NCBI RefSeq assembly: GCF_039536745.1
Contig: NZ_BAAAZE010000014.1
Span: forward strand, 239,794-303,793
Origin: Actimicrobium antarcticum
GTDB taxonomy: Bacteria > Pseudomonadota > Gammaproteobacteria > Burkholderiales > Burkholderiaceae_D
DNA length: 64,000 nt
Direction of reading: 5' to 3'
Shown: positions 33,364 through 41,848 of the stretch, in pieces
Numbering within the stretch: the stretch's first letter is position 1
Layout: every line of letters begins with the position of its first letter
Notes under the pieces: model-generated
The model's database searches: none
What the model saw: only the letters and a program-made list of their open reading frames with translations
Told to the model about the DNA's origin: nothing
Translations under genes and position numbers: made by a program

Positions 33364-33565
33364 TGACGGCTGGCAGAGATGCGGGCCAGTGATCTCGCTG
33401 CCCGCTCGCCAGGGTAAAACGGCTAGCCAGCGTCAAGCCCGGAGTTTGTGCATCGGTCGCACGCTCCATGGCAGAGCGCAACAGACCGTCAAACTCGCGC
33501 AGGCTGGACGGCTCAGGCTTGAGTTTGCGAATCTGCACCAGGTTGGCCAAGGCGTCTGAGCGCAT
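33364..33565 (-). pseudogene. truncated HEPN-domain partner of the MNT nucleotidyltransferase
   Basis: From ATG 33563-33565 the frame reads A-L-A-N-L-V-Q-I-R-K-L-K-P-E-P-S-S, then F-D-G-L-L-R-S-A and L-T-L-A-S-R-F-T-L-A-S-G. This matches the first 50 or so residues of small HEPN proteins that pair with MNT-type nucleotidyltransferases. Similarity ends near 33400, and the frame then runs antisense into the katE 3' end. The second half of the HEPN fold, with the R-x4-6-H active site, is missing. The start overlaps the nucleotidyltransferase end, as in intact modules. The likely cause is a deletion or rearrangement against katE. Confidence 0.6.
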
Positions 33566-33857
33566 CGCTATCTACCGTCAGAAAAATTTTAGGTTGCTCT
33601 AATACCCGCATCAAAAAATGCTGATGGTCATGCCGCCGTTTTCTGAATTCATCTAGCGTATAGATCGTCGGATTAATCGGACGACCTAATGTCTGCTGGC
33701 GTGGCGACAGTACCGACAACAGCGTCCCATAGCTGATCGCGTCGCCCACCAGCATCAGGTCAACATCGCTCGCTGCCGTCTCGGTTCCCTTGGCGATGGA
33801 ACCGTAGACAAAAGCGACCTGCACGGCATGCATCAGCGGTGCGAGCGCGGCTTGCAA
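33513..33857 (-). CDS. MNT-type minimal nucleotidyltransferase
   Basis: The 114-residue protein has the Pol-beta nucleotidyltransferase motif F-V-Y-G-S-I-A-K-G-T-E-T-A-A-S-D-V-D-L-M-L-V-G, with the G-S and D-x-D catalytic residues. Longer relatives carry an N-terminal winged helix, which is absent here; the start looks cut at about 33857, where a glycosyltransferase fragment begins on the other strand. In MNT-HEPN systems this protein is the antitoxin and adenylylates the HEPN RNase. Because the HEPN gene is truncated, the pair is probably not functional. It may be a pseudogene itself. Confidence 0.7.
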   Translation of the reverse strand: MQAALAPLMHAVQVAFVYGSIAKGTETAASDVDLMLVGDAISYGTLLSVLSPRQQTLGRPINPTIYTLDEFRKRRHDHQHFLMRVLEQPKIFLTVDSDALRRLGQPGADSQTQA

Positions 33858-33858
33858 T

Positions 33859-34209
33859 ACAAGTCTGTCGTGGCTGGAAGGACTGGGATTGCCACCACTG
33901 GAAGCGATGGCCTCCGGTTGTCTGGTGTGCGGTTTTGATGGTCACGGCGGGTCCGATTTTGCCAGCGCTGACAACGGACTCTGGATCGCCGAGGGCGACC
34001 ACGACGGCTATGCCCATGCAGTCGCCCGATGCCTGGCAATGGCGCAGGATGGTCGCACCGATACCGAAGGCCAGCGACGCATCGCCGCTGGCCAGCTCAC
34101 CGCCGCAGCCTATTCACGCGAGCGCTTTGACGCGGAGTTACAGACTGCCTGGCGCGCTTTGCTGGGACCGGATTGGGATGAGTATCAGGCCGGTCCTGCC
34201 CGACGTTGA
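33859..34209 (+). pseudogene. C-terminal fragment of a glycosyltransferase
   Basis: The frame reads L-S-W-L-E-G-L-G-L-P-P-L-E-A-M-A-S-G-C-L-V-C-G-F-D-G-H-G-G, the nucleotide-sugar binding end of family-4-like glycosyltransferases (E-G-F-G-L-P-P-L-E-A-M-A-x-G). About 110 residues remain. The N-terminal two thirds and the start codon are missing, and the MNT gene abuts on the opposite strand. It is a remnant left by a rearrangement. Confidence 0.65.
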
Positions 34210-34261
34210 CACCGCAATCCTGTGCCTCCATGCCGCGCTGGCCGGGCACCACTTGCGCTCG

Positions 34262-35044
34262 TTACCCGGTCAGGAAATTCGTCGGTCCCGGTCCCGCAAC
34301 CGCCGCCGTGGAGCCGGCCTCTCCCGTCTCATCCTTCAACGCCACCCCCGACACCTGCCGCCGAAATGCCTCCACAAGCAGGTACTGCAACTTGTCCGCC
34401 GCCGCCGCGTAGCCCAATCCGGCTGGTCGCACATTCGAGATGCAATTGCGGTACGCATCCGTCAACCCGACGTGCGGTTGCCAGGTCAGATACAGGCCCA
34501 TGCTGTCCGGCGCACTCAGACCGGGCCGCTCGCCGATCAGCACGACCACCATCTGCGCGCCCAGGCGTTCGGCGATCTCGTCGCCGATGGCCACGCGTCC
34601 CTGTTCGACGATGCACAACGGCGCGATCGTCCAGTGCGCCGTCTGTGCAAACACCCGCGCCAGAAACGGCGCGGCATTCTGCATGATCGCGTGGGCCGAC
34701 AAGCCGTCGGCGATGACGAAGGCCAGGTCATATGGGCCAGCTGCCAGTAACGTGCGCGATGCGGCATCAAGCTGGCGGCCCAGATCGGGGCGCTGCAAAT
34801 ACACCGTGCGATCCGGCGCGGCGCTGTGCAACGCCAGACAGGGTCGGCCAATGGCCTGCGTGAGTTGCGGCACATCCAGCGCCAGGTGCACGGCATCGCG
34901 CGCCTGTGCATGGGCAAGCTGGAAGGCCAGATGCGCGGTGGTCGGCAGGCTCACGCCGGCGCGGCCCAGCGCGATCCGTGCGTCCGTAAACTTTTTCAGC
35001 GCCTGCCACGGATTGGCTGTCACGACCGGTGTCGACTCGTTCAT
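34262..35044 (-). CDS. eutC: ethanolamine ammonia-lyase small subunit
   Basis: The 260-residue protein has the EutC features T-D-A-R-I-A-L-G-R-A-G near the start, D-G-L-S-A-H-A-I in the middle, and S-N-V-R-P-A-G-L-G-Y-A-A-A-A-D-K-L near the end. With EutB it forms the B12-dependent enzyme that splits ethanolamine into acetaldehyde and ammonia. Its ATG overlaps the eutB stop as ATGA. The locus has only eat, eutB and eutC, the short form without microcompartment shell genes, as in other proteobacteria that use ethanolamine as a nitrogen source. Confidence 0.93.
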   Translation of the reverse strand: MNESTPVVTANPWQALKKFTDARIALGRAGVSLPTTAHLAFQLAHAQARDAVHLALDVPQLTQAIGRPCLALHSAAPDRTVYLQRPDLGRQLDAASRTLLAAGPYDLAFVIADGLSAHAIMQNAAPFLARVFAQTAHWTIAPLCIVEQGRVAIGDEIAERLGAQMVVVLIGERPGLSAPDSMGLYLTWQPHVGLTDAYRNCISNVRPAGLGYAAAADKLQYLLVEAFRRQVSGVALKDETGEAGSTAAVAGPGPTNFLTG

Positions 35045-36444
35045 GGTGCCAGCCGCAGCAAGGCGTTTTCGAATGCCGCCGGCAATTCTGCCGCCAGCCG
35101 GAACGACGGCCCCGGGCGGGTGATCTGCATGCGCTCCAGCCAGGCCGCGAACTCGGGTGCCGGTTGCATCCCCAGCGTGCGGCGCAGGTACAGCGCGTCG
35201 TGGAACGATGTGCTCTGGTAGTTCAGCATGATGTCGTCCGATCCCGGTATCCCCATCACGAAATTGCAACCCGCCACGCCCAGCAGGGTCAGCAGCACAT
35301 CCATGTCGTTCTGGTCCGCTTCGGCATGGTTGGTGTAGCAGACATCGCATCCCATCGGCAGCCCGAGCAGCTTGGCGCAGAAGTGGTCTTCCAGTCCGGC
35401 GCGGATGATTTGCTTGCCGTCATACAGGTATTCGGGGCCAATGAAACCCACCACCGTATTGACCAGCAACGGCTTGAAATGACGCGCCACCGCATAGGCC
35501 CGCGTCTCGCAGGTTTGCTGGTCGACACCATGATGCGCATGGGCCGACAACGCACTGCCCTGCCCGGTTTCGAAATACATCACGTTGTCGCCGACCGTGC
35601 CGCGCTGCAGCGACAAGGCGGCGCTGCGTGCTTCGGCCAGCAGGTCGAGGCTGACGCCAAAGCTGCGATTGGTCGCTTCGGTGCCGCCGATCGACTGGAA
35701 CACCAGGTCGACCGGCGCACCGCGATCGATCGCGGCGATGGTGTTGGTGACATGCGTGAGTACGCAGGACTGGGTCGGAATGCCGTATTGCCGGATGACC
35801 TCGTCCATCATCGTCACCAGCCGGATGACTTGCGGCACATTGTCCGAGGCCGGGTTGATGCCGAACACCGCATCGCCGCTGCCATACAGCAGGCCATCGA
35901 GCAGGCTGGCGGCGATGCCGCTGATGTCATCGGTCGGATGGTTCGGTTGCAGACGTGTCGACAGGTGGCCGGGCAGGCCGAGGGTGTTGCGAAAGGCGGT
36001 CACCACGCGGCATTTTTGCGCGACCAGGATCAGGTCCTGGTTGCGCATGATTTTCGAGACCGCGGCCGCCATCTCGGGTGTGATGCCGGGTGCCAGCGCC
36101 GCCAGCACGGTGCTATCCACGTCGTCGCCCAGCAGCCAGTTGCGGAAGTCACCGACCGTCAGGTGACTGACCATGGCGTAGGCTTGCGCGTCATGACTGT
36201 CGATGATCAGGCGGGTGACGTCATCGTCTTCGTACGGAATCAGCACCTCGTTGAGAAACGTCGAGAGCGGCAATTCGGCCAGCGCCATTTGCGCCACCGC
36301 CCGCTCTTCGGCGCTGTGTGCGGCCAGGCCGGCAAGCTCGTCGCCGGAGCGCGCCGGCGTGGCTTTGGCCATCAGGTCGCGCAGGTCACGAAAACCGTAG
36401 GTGACACTGCCGGCGGTATGCGTGTAGCGATGGGTGTGGGCCAT
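35041..36444 (-). CDS. eutB: ethanolamine ammonia-lyase large subunit
   Basis: The 467-residue protein has the EutB core: I-P-Y-E-D-D-D-V-T-R-L-I-I-D, L-Q-P-N-H-P-T-D-D, and N-Y-Q-S-T-S-F-H-D. It carries the active site that acts with adenosylcobalamin. The start at 36444 overlaps the permease stop (TGATG), and an earlier in-frame ATG would lie deep inside the permease gene. Position and length fit the family. No cobalamin reactivase (eutA) is present in this window. Confidence 0.94.
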   Translation of the reverse strand: MAHTHRYTHTAGSVTYGFRDLRDLMAKATPARSGDELAGLAAHSAEERAVAQMALAELPLSTFLNEVLIPYEDDDVTRLIIDSHDAQAYAMVSHLTVGDFRNWLLGDDVDSTVLAALAPGITPEMAAAVSKIMRNQDLILVAQKCRVVTAFRNTLGLPGHLSTRLQPNHPTDDISGIAASLLDGLLYGSGDAVFGINPASDNVPQVIRLVTMMDEVIRQYGIPTQSCVLTHVTNTIAAIDRGAPVDLVFQSIGGTEATNRSFGVSLDLLAEARSAALSLQRGTVGDNVMYFETGQGSALSAHAHHGVDQQTCETRAYAVARHFKPLLVNTVVGFIGPEYLYDGKQIIRAGLEDHFCAKLLGLPMGCDVCYTNHAEADQNDMDVLLTLLGVAGCNFVMGIPGSDDIMLNYQSTSFHDALYLRRTLGMQPAPEFAAWLERMQITRPGPSFRLAAELPAAFENALLRLAP

Positions 36445-37829
36445 CACTGCGCCCCGGCCTGTGCAATGGCGTCGGCGCGCTGCTGGCCGGTCATGCGGAA
36501 ATAGCCATAACCGAGCAACATGAACCCCACGAAAATGCCGAAGATCAGCGGGTTGTAATAGATCATCGTGCCCATGCACACCAGCGCGCCGAACAGTGCA
36601 AAAGCCGGGAAATACGGATAGAACGGCGCCCTGAATGGCCGCACCATGTCGGGTTCGGTGCGGCGCAAACGGAACAGGCTGAGCATGCTCAGGATGTACA
36701 TCAGGATCGCGCCAAACACGGCCATCGTGACGATGTTGGCGGTCAGGGTCTGACCACCGATCTTGATCAGTTCGTCGCTGAAGATCGCCGCGATGCCGAT
36801 GACACCACCGGCCAGAACGGCCCGGTGCGGCGTCCTGAAGCGCGGATGCACGCCGGCGAAATACGACGGCAGGTAGGCTTCCCGTGCCAGCGCAAAGATC
36901 TGTCGCGAGTAGCCCAGGATGATGCCGTGGAACGATGCCACCAGCCCGAACAGCCCCAGCCAGACCAGCATGTGCAGCCAGCCGCTGCTGTCGCCGACGA
37001 TCATTTTCATGGCTTGCGGCAGCGGATCGTTGATGTTGGCCAGTTTGGTCCAGTCGCCCGCACCGCCGGCAAACACCATCACGCCGATGGCCAGTACCAC
37101 CAGCGTCAGGATGCCGGTGATGTAGGCAATTGGGATGGAACGGCGCGGGTCTTTGGCTTCTTCGGCAGCCATCGCCACACCTTCGATCGCCAGAAAAAAC
37201 CAGATCGCAAACGGGATCGCGGCAAACATCCCCGGCACCGAGGCGATGCTGAAATTGTCACTGCCCGACCAGCCGCCTTTGGTGAAATTGGCCAGCGAAA
37301 ATCCCGGTGCCACCACGCCCATGAAGACCAGCAATTCGAAGATCGCCAGCAGCGTCACGGCCAGTTCGAAGGTCGCGGCAATCTGTACGCCGACGATGTT
37401 GAGCGTCATGAAGATCAGGTATGCGCCGAGCGCCGCCATCTTCGGGTCCAGCGCAGGAAATTGCACGTTCAGGTAAGCACCGATGGCCAGTGCGATGGCG
37501 GGTGGCGCGAACACGAATTCGATCAGCGTGGCAGCACCCGCCAGGTAGCCCCCGGTCGGGCCGAAGGCACGCTTGCTGTAGGCGAAGGGGCCGCCGGCAT
37601 GCGGGATCGAGGTGGTCAGTTCGGTGAAGCTGAAAATGAAAGTGGCATACATCGCCGCAATGAATAGCGAGGTGATGGTAAAGCCGAGTGTGCCGGCGGT
37701 GGCCCAGCCATAGCTCCAGCCAAAGTACTCGCCCGAAATCACGAGACCGACCGCAATGCCCCACAGTTGCAGGGTGCCGAGCACGGGTTTGAGATCATGC
37801 ATTTGGCCTGCTGCGGAAGTGGCGTTCAT
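36444..37829 (-). CDS. eat: ethanolamine permease (APC family)
   Basis: The 461-residue protein has twelve hydrophobic segments and the APC-family motif G-E-Y-F-G-W-S-Y-G-W near the first helix, with the A-x-E-E-A-K-D-P-R-R-S-I-P loop near residue 228. The Eat subgroup imports ethanolamine. ATG 37829 is chosen because AGGAA lies upstream and because residues before it lack conservation. It heads the eat-eutB-eutC operon, and stop-start overlaps couple all three genes. No dedicated regulator gene is adjacent. Confidence 0.9.
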   Translation of the reverse strand: MNATSAAGQMHDLKPVLGTLQLWGIAVGLVISGEYFGWSYGWATAGTLGFTITSLFIAAMYATFIFSFTELTTSIPHAGGPFAYSKRAFGPTGGYLAGAATLIEFVFAPPAIALAIGAYLNVQFPALDPKMAALGAYLIFMTLNIVGVQIAATFELAVTLLAIFELLVFMGVVAPGFSLANFTKGGWSGSDNFSIASVPGMFAAIPFAIWFFLAIEGVAMAAEEAKDPRRSIPIAYITGILTLVVLAIGVMVFAGGAGDWTKLANINDPLPQAMKMIVGDSSGWLHMLVWLGLFGLVASFHGIILGYSRQIFALAREAYLPSYFAGVHPRFRTPHRAVLAGGVIGIAAIFSDELIKIGGQTLTANIVTMAVFGAILMYILSMLSLFRLRRTEPDMVRPFRAPFYPYFPAFALFGALVCMGTMIYYNPLIFGIFVGFMLLGYGYFRMTGQQRADAIAQAGAQ

Positions 37830-38207
37830 GGTGTGGGTTCCTGTGCTGTCGCGGCATCGGCTGCAGGCCCGTCGACTGGCGGACATGGCACGTGCGTGCA
37901 ATGACTATACAGTCTGCGGAGCGCAGACCTCGGATCGGTAACGCGGTGTGTGATCGCAGTTCGGCAAGGCTGGATGGCTGGCGCTGCCCTGCGCGTGATC
38001 TGACTGCTTGCGAAATAAATCCATCTGCGTTTTTTTGACCCGCGCCAGCAATCCGGGTTCATTGAAAAGTTACTGTCCGACGGCGCTTTTGCTATATCGT
38101 GTTCGTGCCTTCCTACAGGAAATTCAGGCGCTGTCCTATGCCTGCAACGCGGCGATCAGGCTAATCTGTTGCACGATCCGCAACTTATTTTTCAAGGAAA
38201 CTTTACG
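37830..38207. other. spacer between eat and the small lipoprotein gene
   Basis: This 378-bp stretch should hold the divergent promoters of eat and the lipoprotein gene. I see no gene, clear operator or terminator in it. Confidence 0.5.
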
Positions 38208-38513
38208 ATGAACGCTATTGCCCTTTTTCAGGTCGCGCTGCTTGCTTCGGTACTCGCCGGCTGTAATAAAAAAGAACTCCCGGTAACGCCGGAACCATCC
38301 ACTTCCGTGGCCACGCCGGCCGCACAATTACCGGTTCAGCCAGCCGCCATGGCACCACAGAACAGCATGCCGGCCACCAGTGACAGTGGCAACGCCAACG
38401 GCCCGTCTCAAGCAAGTCCGTCGACGCTGACGAATGCGCAGGAATCGTCGGCGATGCCGTTGCCAGGTCAGGCCAACGACCATTCGACGACAGTGGCACC
38501 CGTCGCCAAATAA
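38208..38513 (+). CDS. small predicted lipoprotein
   Basis: The 101-residue protein has a lipobox (L-A-S-V-L-A-G-C) that would place the lipidated Cys at residue 19. The rest is low-complexity, rich in Pro, Ala, Ser, Thr, Gln and Asn, with no fold I recognise. AAGGAAA lies upstream of the start. A strong terminator follows directly. It may be an unstructured cell-envelope lipoprotein; function is unknown. Confidence 0.7.
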   Translation: MNAIALFQVALLASVLAGCNKKELPVTPEPSTSVATPAAQLPVQPAAMAPQNSMPATSDSGNANGPSQASPSTLTNAQESSAMPLPGQANDHSTTVAPVAK

Positions 38514-38519
38514 CGACCG

Positions 38520-38545
38520 CAGGTCGGTTACCGACCTGATTTTTT
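38520..38545 (+). terminator. Rho-independent terminator after the small lipoprotein gene
   Basis: CAGGTCGG (38520-38527) pairs with CCGACCTG (38531-38538) around TTA, followed by ATTTTTT. It separates the lipoprotein gene from the small acidic gene. Confidence 0.85.
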
Positions 38546-38558
38546 ACTGGAGCAAAGC

Positions 38559-38735
38559 ATGACCAGACCAAACCTCAATGCCCCTCCCGAAATTGATGAC
38601 AACGACGAAGTCGAGGCGGAACAAGAAGTGCGTGACCAGCTGGAACCGGATCTGGAACGGCGCGGCTCACTGGACAAAGACGATCCGAGCGATCTGCTCG
38701 ACGAATCCGATCCGGTGCCGCCGGAAGGTAGCTGA
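38559..38735 (+). CDS. small acidic protein of unknown function (58 aa)
   Basis: The frame begins at ATG 38559 with GGAG eight bases upstream and ends at TGA 38733-38735. The product is very acidic: Asp and Glu make up over a third, in runs such as E-I-D-D-N-D-E-V-E-A-E-Q-E. It has no hydrophobic segment and is probably disordered and cytoplasmic. Being short, it is easily missed by gene finders. I do not recognise the family. It lies right after a terminator, so it needs its own promoter or read-through. Confidence 0.55.
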   Translation: MTRPNLNAPPEIDDNDEVEAEQEVRDQLEPDLERRGSLDKDDPSDLLDESDPVPPEGS

Positions 38736-38889
38736 CAGCGCAGCTAACAATGCAGTGCAGTAGTCCGCGCAAACCGGCGCAATAAAGCACATCGTTTTGC
38801 GCCTGGACGCCGGCGTGTTCAATGTGTCATCGTGCGGTAACGAAGTCTTGGTACGTTCGGGGTTCCTCAAATATAACCGGATAGACAAG

Positions 38890-40338
38890 ATGACACGCAG
38901 ATACCACACCGCCGCCGGGCTCAGCGTTGCGCTACTACTTGCCGCCTGCGGCAGTGCCTCGCAACAAAGCGACTTGACGGTGGCAACGCCGCCGCCACAG
39001 AACGTCATTTTCTTCCTGGGCGATGGCATGGGCATGACCACCATGACCGCGGCGCGTATTTATGCCGTCGGTGAAGATGGTGAGTTGACCATGGACACAC
39101 TGCCGGAAACCGCCTTCGTCAAGACCTTCTCGAACGACGCGCAAGTGACTGATAGCGCACCGTCGATGTCGGCTTACATGACCGGCGTAAAAATGAACAA
39201 TGAAGTGCTGTCGATGTCCTCCGACACGCGCGCGATCGACCCGATCGCCGACGCCAATGGCAACAAGCTGGCCAATAATTGCGGTGGCAGTAACGGCAAC
39301 CCGGTCCCTACGCTGGTCGAACTGGCCAAGGCCAAAGGCTGGTCCGCCGGCGTGGTCACCACCACCCGCATCACCCACGCGACCCCTGCTGCAACCTATA
39401 CCCACATTTGCCACCGCGATCTGGAAAACGATATCGCGACGGCCATGGTGCCGGGCGGTGCCGGCTACAACACCGCACTGGGCACCAGCGGCCTGGATGT
39501 CGTGCTGGGTGGCGGCAAGCAATTTTTCACGCCGTTCAAGGATGGCGGCAAGCGCGCCGATGGTCGTGACCTGATCGCTGAAATGAAGGCGAAAAATTAC
39601 ACCGTCGCCAGCAATGCCACCGAGTTCAATGCGGTCGATGCCAGCAAGACCGAGCGCCTGTTCGGTCTGTTTACCTCCAGCCACATGAGCTACGACCTGG
39701 ACCGCGATCCCGCCAAGGAACCTAGCCTGGCCGACATGACCACCAAGGCCATGGATGTCCTGTCGAAGAACAGCAAGGGCTATTTCCTGATGGTCGAAGG
39801 CGGCCGCATCGATCACGCGCTGCATGAAACCACCGCCAAGAAGGCGCTGCAAGATACCCTCGCATTCGATAACGCCATCAAGGCTGCGATCGACAAGGCG
39901 AAAATCAGCGATCCGACCCTGAAAAACACCTTGATCGTCGTCACCGCCGACCATGACCACACGCTGGTACTGAACGGCTACGCAAAACGCACCGGCAAGA
40001 CGTCCGCTGGTAACGCCGGCGTACTCGGCCTGGTGAAAAACTATGTCACTGGTGCCACCGAAAAAGACCTCGACGGCGCACCGTACTCGATCATCGGTTT
40101 CGGCAATGGCGAAAACCGCACCCAGGCTAGCCGCGCCAGCATGGCCAGCCTCGACGACACCACCACCAGCGCCAACACCTACCACCAGGAAGCCACCATT
40201 CGCGTCGCTGCCGGCAGCGAGACCCACGGCGGCACTGACGTCTTCCTGGGAGCCATCGGCAAGGGCGCCGACACCTTCCTCGGCACCATCGACAACACCA
40301 AGGTGTTCGGCCTGGTCAAGAACGCCGCCGGCCTGTAA
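38890..40338 (+). CDS. PhoA-family alkaline phosphatase, predicted lipoprotein
   Basis: The 482-residue protein has a lipobox (L-L-L-A-A-C-G) near residue 19, so it is probably anchored in the envelope. Catalytic features of the alkaline-phosphatase fold are present: the metal-binding F-F-L-G-D-G-M-G, the nucleophile Ser in V-T-D-S-A-P-S, M-V-E-G-G-R-I-D-H-A-L, and T-A-D-H-D-H-T-L. The start at 38890 is chosen because it begins the lipoprotein signal; no strong ribosome site is seen. A close paralog follows after 21 bp. The two share long identical motifs, so this is a tandem duplication with different anchoring. Confidence 0.88.
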   Translation: MTRRYHTAAGLSVALLLAACGSASQQSDLTVATPPPQNVIFFLGDGMGMTTMTAARIYAVGEDGELTMDTLPETAFVKTFSNDAQVTDSAPSMSAYMTGVKMNNEVLSMSSDTRAIDPIADANGNKLANNCGGSNGNPVPTLVELAKAKGWSAGVVTTTRITHATPAATYTHICHRDLENDIATAMVPGGAGYNTALGTSGLDVVLGGGKQFFTPFKDGGKRADGRDLIAEMKAKNYTVASNATEFNAVDASKTERLFGLFTSSHMSYDLDRDPAKEPSLADMTTKAMDVLSKNSKGYFLMVEGGRIDHALHETTAKKALQDTLAFDNAIKAAIDKAKISDPTLKNTLIVVTADHDHTLVLNGYAKRTGKTSAGNAGVLGLVKNYVTGATEKDLDGAPYSIIGFGNGENRTQASRASMASLDDTTTSANTYHQEATIRVAAGSETHGGTDVFLGAIGKGADTFLGTIDNTKVFGLVKNAAGL

Positions 40339-40359
40339 CCCTTAGAACTGGATAAACAC

Positions 40360-41769
40360 ATGAAAACTACTTTGAATCTTTCACTGCTGGCTGCCGCCGT
40401 CTGCGCGCTGTTTGCCAACACGGCCAGCGCCGCCGACGCCAAGAACATCATTTTCTTCCTCGGCGACGGCATGGGTCCGGCCACCGTCACTGCCTCACGC
40501 ATCTACAAATACGGCGAAGACGGCAGCCTGACCATGGACAAGCTGGAGCGCACCGCCCGCATCAAGACCTTTTCCAACGACGCCCAGACCACCGACAGCG
40601 CGCCATCGATGGCGGCCTACATGACCGGCGTCAAGATGAACAACGAAGTCATTTCGATGTCGCAGGAAACGGTCGCGACCCCGCCGGGCAAGGATGTCAA
40701 CAATAATCTGGGTATCAACAATTGTGCCGCCACTGGCAACGGTGTCGCCGCTGCAACCATCCTCGAACTGGCCAAGGCCAAGGGCAAGGCAGTCGGATCG
40801 ATCACCACCACCGAACTGACCCACGCAACCCCGGCCGCGACCTTTTCGCACATCTGCAACCGCAACGCGCAATACGCCATCGCCGCGCAAGTCGTGCCGG
40901 GTGGCGTCGGTTATAACGCCGCGCTGCTGGATGGTGTCGACGTATTGATGGGCGGTGGTCGCAACCACTTCACGCCATTCGATGCCGCCAGCAACAAGAC
41001 CGGCCGCGCCGATGGCCGCAATTTGCTGACCGAACTGAACGCCAAAGGCTACACGGTGGCCGCCACCAAAGCCGAGATGCTCGCGGCCCCGGCCGGCAAG
41101 AAATTCATCGGCGTGTACAGCACCAAGAGCCATCTGGAATATGAGCTGGACCGCAGCGCCACGCCGCCAGTCGGCGAAGGTGCAACGCAACCCAGCCTGG
41201 CGGACATGACGGTCAAGGCCATCGACCTGCTGTCGCAAAACAGCAATGGCTATTTCCTGATGGTCGAAGGCGGCCGCATCGACCACGCGCTGCACGGTAC
41301 CAACGCCAAGCGCGCCATCGTCGATACCATCGCCTTTGATGACGCCGTCAAGGCCGCGCTGGACAAGATCAAACTGACCGACCCGACGCTGGCCAACACC
41401 CTCATCGTCGTCACCGCCGACCATGACCACACGCTGACCTTCAACGGCTACGGCAAGCGCGGCAATCCGATCCTTGACATCAACCGCAACTACAAGGATG
41501 GCAAGCCGAGCCTGGACGCTGACGGCAACACCTATACCACGCTGGTATTCGGTAACGGCCCGAACCGCCCGGCCCTGCGCACCACCGTCGACAGTGCCAC
41601 CGCGCTGAGCGACAACTACCTGCAGGAAACCGGCGTGCGCCTGGCCAGCGAAACCCACGGCGGCGGTGACGTCAAGCTGTTCGCCACCGGCTCCGGCGCC
41701 AAAACCTTCAAGGGAACGATGGACAATACGAAGGTATTCGGCCTGCTGAAGACGGCATTCGGATTCTGA
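40360..41769 (+). CDS. PhoA-family alkaline phosphatase, secreted paralog
   Basis: The 469-residue protein has a cleavable signal peptide (A-A-A-V-C-A-L-F-A-N-T-A-S-A-A) and no lipobox Cys, so it is likely soluble in the periplasm. Motifs are F-F-L-G-D-G-M-G, the nucleophile Ser in T-T-D-S-A-P-S, M-V-E-G-G-R-I-D-H-A-L, and T-A-D-H-D-H-T-L. It lies 21 bp after its lipoprotein paralog and is probably co-transcribed with it. A terminator follows. The pair should release phosphate from organic esters. No clear Pho box is visible upstream of the pair. Confidence 0.9.
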   Translation: MKTTLNLSLLAAAVCALFANTASAADAKNIIFFLGDGMGPATVTASRIYKYGEDGSLTMDKLERTARIKTFSNDAQTTDSAPSMAAYMTGVKMNNEVISMSQETVATPPGKDVNNNLGINNCAATGNGVAAATILELAKAKGKAVGSITTTELTHATPAATFSHICNRNAQYAIAAQVVPGGVGYNAALLDGVDVLMGGGRNHFTPFDAASNKTGRADGRNLLTELNAKGYTVAATKAEMLAAPAGKKFIGVYSTKSHLEYELDRSATPPVGEGATQPSLADMTVKAIDLLSQNSNGYFLMVEGGRIDHALHGTNAKRAIVDTIAFDDAVKAALDKIKLTDPTLANTLIVVTADHDHTLTFNGYGKRGNPILDINRNYKDGKPSLDADGNTYTTLVFGNGPNRPALRTTVDSATALSDNYLQETGVRLASETHGGGDVKLFATGSGAKTFKGTMDNTKVFGLLKTAFGF

Positions 41770-41786
41770 TTTACGATCGACAGCAA

Positions 41787-41826
41787 GGGGCCAGCCTGGC
41801 ATTGCGAGGCCGGCCCCTGTTTCATT
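41787..41826 (+). terminator. terminator-like hairpin after the phosphatase pair
   Basis: GGGGCC-A-GCCT (41787-41797) pairs with AGGC-C-GGCCCC (41807-41817), with one mismatch, and is followed by TGTTTCATTT. Confidence 0.65.
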
Positions 41827-41848
41827 TGCAGGTAAAGGAACGTTCCGC

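Noticed and set aside
38740..38889. Pho box before the phosphatase pair
   Set aside because: One TGTCAT half-site is present near 38823 but no second half-site at the required spacing.
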